A program made the translations under genes and the position numbers. A stretch of 34,287 nucleotides of DNA from RDXT01 sp033765305 (GTDB lineage Bacteria; Bacteroidota; Bacteroidia; J057): contig JANRID010000048.1 of the NCBI GenBank assembly GCA_033765305.1, positions 1-34,287 of the forward strand, in the 5' to 3' direction. Position 1 is the first letter of the stretch; every line of letters starts with the position of its first letter. Below, in pieces: positions 32,921-34,287 of this stretch. The notes beneath the pieces were generated by a model that was given only the letters and a program-made list of their open reading frames with translations, did no database searches and had not been told where the DNA came from.

Positions 32921-34287
32921 ATGGAACACAGCAAAACCCTCCGCCTGCTCAGGGCAATGAGCCGCCGGGAGCGCAGCCTGTTCCGGAGCTGGCTGCCGCT
33001 GCTTGCCGGGCGCCAGGCTGCCCGGCTGGCTGCTGCTGCGGATCTGATGGAGCCCGCTGCCTCCGGAGCTGCGCCGCCGCCGTCGCGGGAGGCGGTGTAC
33101 GCGTCGGCATTCGGCCCTGGAAGCACCTACGACGACAAGCAGCTCCGCTACCTGCTGGCAGATTTCAATCAGGCCTGCAAGGCTTTCCTCGGATGGCTGG
33201 CCTGGACCCGGGACCCGCATGCCCAGTACCGGGCTGCGATCCAGGCCTTCGGCCAGCGCGGGCTGGAGCAGGAGCTGATGCACGAGCCTGTGCCCCCCGG
33301 CGAGCAGCCGATCGACCGCATGCTCCGGGTCCAGCTGCTGCACACCTACTGGCCTGCGGGCAGCGGCCGCGAGGCCCAGGCGCCCGGCGCAGATGCCATG
33401 ACGGCCCTCGACGAGGTGTTTCTCCTCTCCAAGCTCCGCGACGCCTGCGGGCTGCTGAGCCGCGCCAACGTGTTTGCCGGCGAGCCGGACATCCGCCTGC
33501 TGGATGCTGCCCTCGAAGAAGCTTCAGGGCCTGCCTACAGCAGCCATACCCTGATTCAGGTCTATCTGGCAGGCGTACGCATGCTGCAGCCTGCGCCGGA
33601 GCCCGGCGCTGCCGCACGCCTGCGCCAGCTGCTGGATACTGCCGGCCCTGCGATTCCCGAATCCGAGCAGCGGAACCTCTACGCGATGCTGCTGAATGCA
33701 GCAATCAAGCGCCTCAACCAGGGCGAAGCCGGGGCCGGGCAGGAAGTATTCAGCCTGTATGCCATCCTCCTGGAGCGGAATCTGCTGCTGGAGAACGGAT
33801 TTCTTCCCGCCAGCCATTTCAAAAACATCGTAGCCATCGGGGTCCGCCTCCGGGAATTCAGCCGCACGGAAACCTTCATCGGCACGTACAGCCGCCAGCT
33901 GCCGCCCGGCGAGCAGGAATCTGCCCAGGCCTACAACCTGGCCTATCTTGCCTTTGCGCAGGGCGCCTACCGCCAGGTGCTGCGCCTGCTGAGCCGCTCG
34001 GACTGGAGCGATCCGTATTATCAGCTGGATGCGCGGGTGCTCCTGCTGAAGACCTGCTACGAGCTGCAGGACTTTGAAGCCGTGGAGTACCACCTGGGCA
34101 GCCTCCGCATCTTCCTGCGGCGGCAGCGCCGCATTTCTGCCTATCAGCTCCGGCTCTTTCAGCACCTCTCAGCCGCCATGCAGCAGCTCCTGCGCTGCCA
34201 GGCCGGCTCCGGAAGCCCGGAGCGGCTGCTCCGCTACCTGGCAGACCACCCGGATACGGCGTCGGTCGGCTGGCTGCAGGAGAAAGC
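32921..34287 (+). CDS. unrecognised helical protein (5' part, runs off the window)
   Basis: An open frame from ATG 32921 to the window edge without a stop, giving at least 455 residues. It is rich in Leu, Ala, Gln and Arg, has no signal peptide or TM helix, and looks all-helical, possibly TPR-like. The N-terminus (TLRLLRAMSRRERSLFRSWL) and the KQLRYLLADFNQACKAFL segment recall a common Bacteroidota family of uncharacterised proteins that begin with a short 'LL..L...E...F..FL' motif. Function is unknown. Strong GC bias at third codon positions supports real coding. The upstream region is AT-rich and contains TATAAT (32874-32879), but no convincing partner box. Confidence 0.8.
   Translation, partial: MEHSKTLRLLRAMSRRERSLFRSWLPLLAGRQAARLAAAADLMEPAASGAAPPPSREAVYASAFGPGSTYDDKQLRYLLADFNQACKAFLGWLAWTRDPHAQYRAAIQAFGQRGLEQELMHEPVPPGEQPIDRMLRVQLLHTYWPAGSGREAQAPGADAMTALDEVFLLSKLRDACGLLSRANVFAGEPDIRLLDAALEEASGPAYSSHTLIQVYLAGVRMLQPAPEPGAAARLRQLLDTAGPAIPESEQRNLYAMLLNAAIKRLNQGEAGAGQEVFSLYAILLERNLLLENGFLPASHFKNIVAIGVRLREFSRTETFIGTYSRQLPPGEQESAQAYNLAYLAFAQGAYRQVLRLLSRSDWSDPYYQLDARVLLLKTCYELQDFEAVEYHLGSLRIFLRRQRRISAYQLRLFQHLSAAMQQLLRCQAGSGSPERLLRYLADHPDTASVGWLQEK

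Overview
The window looks like a chromosomal segment of a GC-rich member of the Bacteroidota, most likely the Saprospiria or a close relative. The reasons are a C-terminal type IX secretion (T9SS) sorting domain, a gliding-motility-associated (CHU_C) C-terminus on a PKD-repeat protein, a PorP/SprF-family outer-membrane protein, a propeller-type hybrid histidine kinase, a TTG-N22-TAnnTTTG style of promoter, and Sus-like starch enzymes. No tRNA, rRNA, CRISPR array or transposase gene is visible. No gene-free stretch exceeds 300 bases.

Layout. 1-175 is the 3' end of an unrecognised gene. 217-373 is a small element bounded by perfect 13-bp inverted repeats. 386-3196 (-) is a secreted GH31 alpha-glucosidase. 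3423-4325 (-) is an AT-rich gene for a prokaryotic viperin, a radical-SAM enzyme of the antiviral ddhNTP synthase family. 4553-7429 (-) is a two-gene unit: a GH13 cyclomaltodextrinase/neopullulanase-type enzyme and a SIMPL-domain protein, with its own promoter and terminator.

7606-20342 (-) is the centrepiece: nine closely packed genes ending in an intrinsic terminator. In transcription order they encode a ThiF/E1-like activating enzyme, a ubiquitin-like protein, a UBC/E2-like conjugating enzyme with its active-site cysteine, a single-pass membrane protein, a paralogue of that protein carrying a cytoplasmic JAMM deubiquitinase-type domain, a soluble JAMM protein, a seven-TM FHA protein with a cytoplasmic cysteine cluster, a PKD/CHU_C surface protein and a PorP/SprF-like protein with a C-terminal extension. 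I read this as a membrane-tethered bacterial ubiquitin-like conjugation and deconjugation system, with extracytoplasmic sensor modules, co-transcribed with T9SS/cell-surface genes. I do not recognise this combination as a described system, but without a database search I cannot prove that it is new.

20622-21515 (+) is an OmpA-type lipoprotein divergent from the E1 gene. 21605-25807 (-) is a large hybrid two-component sensor. 25940-28684 (-) is a DPE2-like 4-alpha-glucanotransferase with tandem starch-binding domains. 28802-30358 (+) is an AAA-ATPase-like/PD-(D/E)XK protein. 30437-32776 (-) is a T9SS-exported protein with a dockerin-like segment. 32921-34287 (+) is the start of an unrecognised helical protein that runs off the window.

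How the genes may work together. The GH31, GH13 and GH77 enzymes fit one alpha-glucan/maltodextrin degradation capacity spread over the window, and the hybrid sensor beside GH77 could regulate it. Viperin, the ubiquitin-like operon and perhaps the AAA/PD-(D/E)XK gene are accessory functions placed among these metabolic genes.
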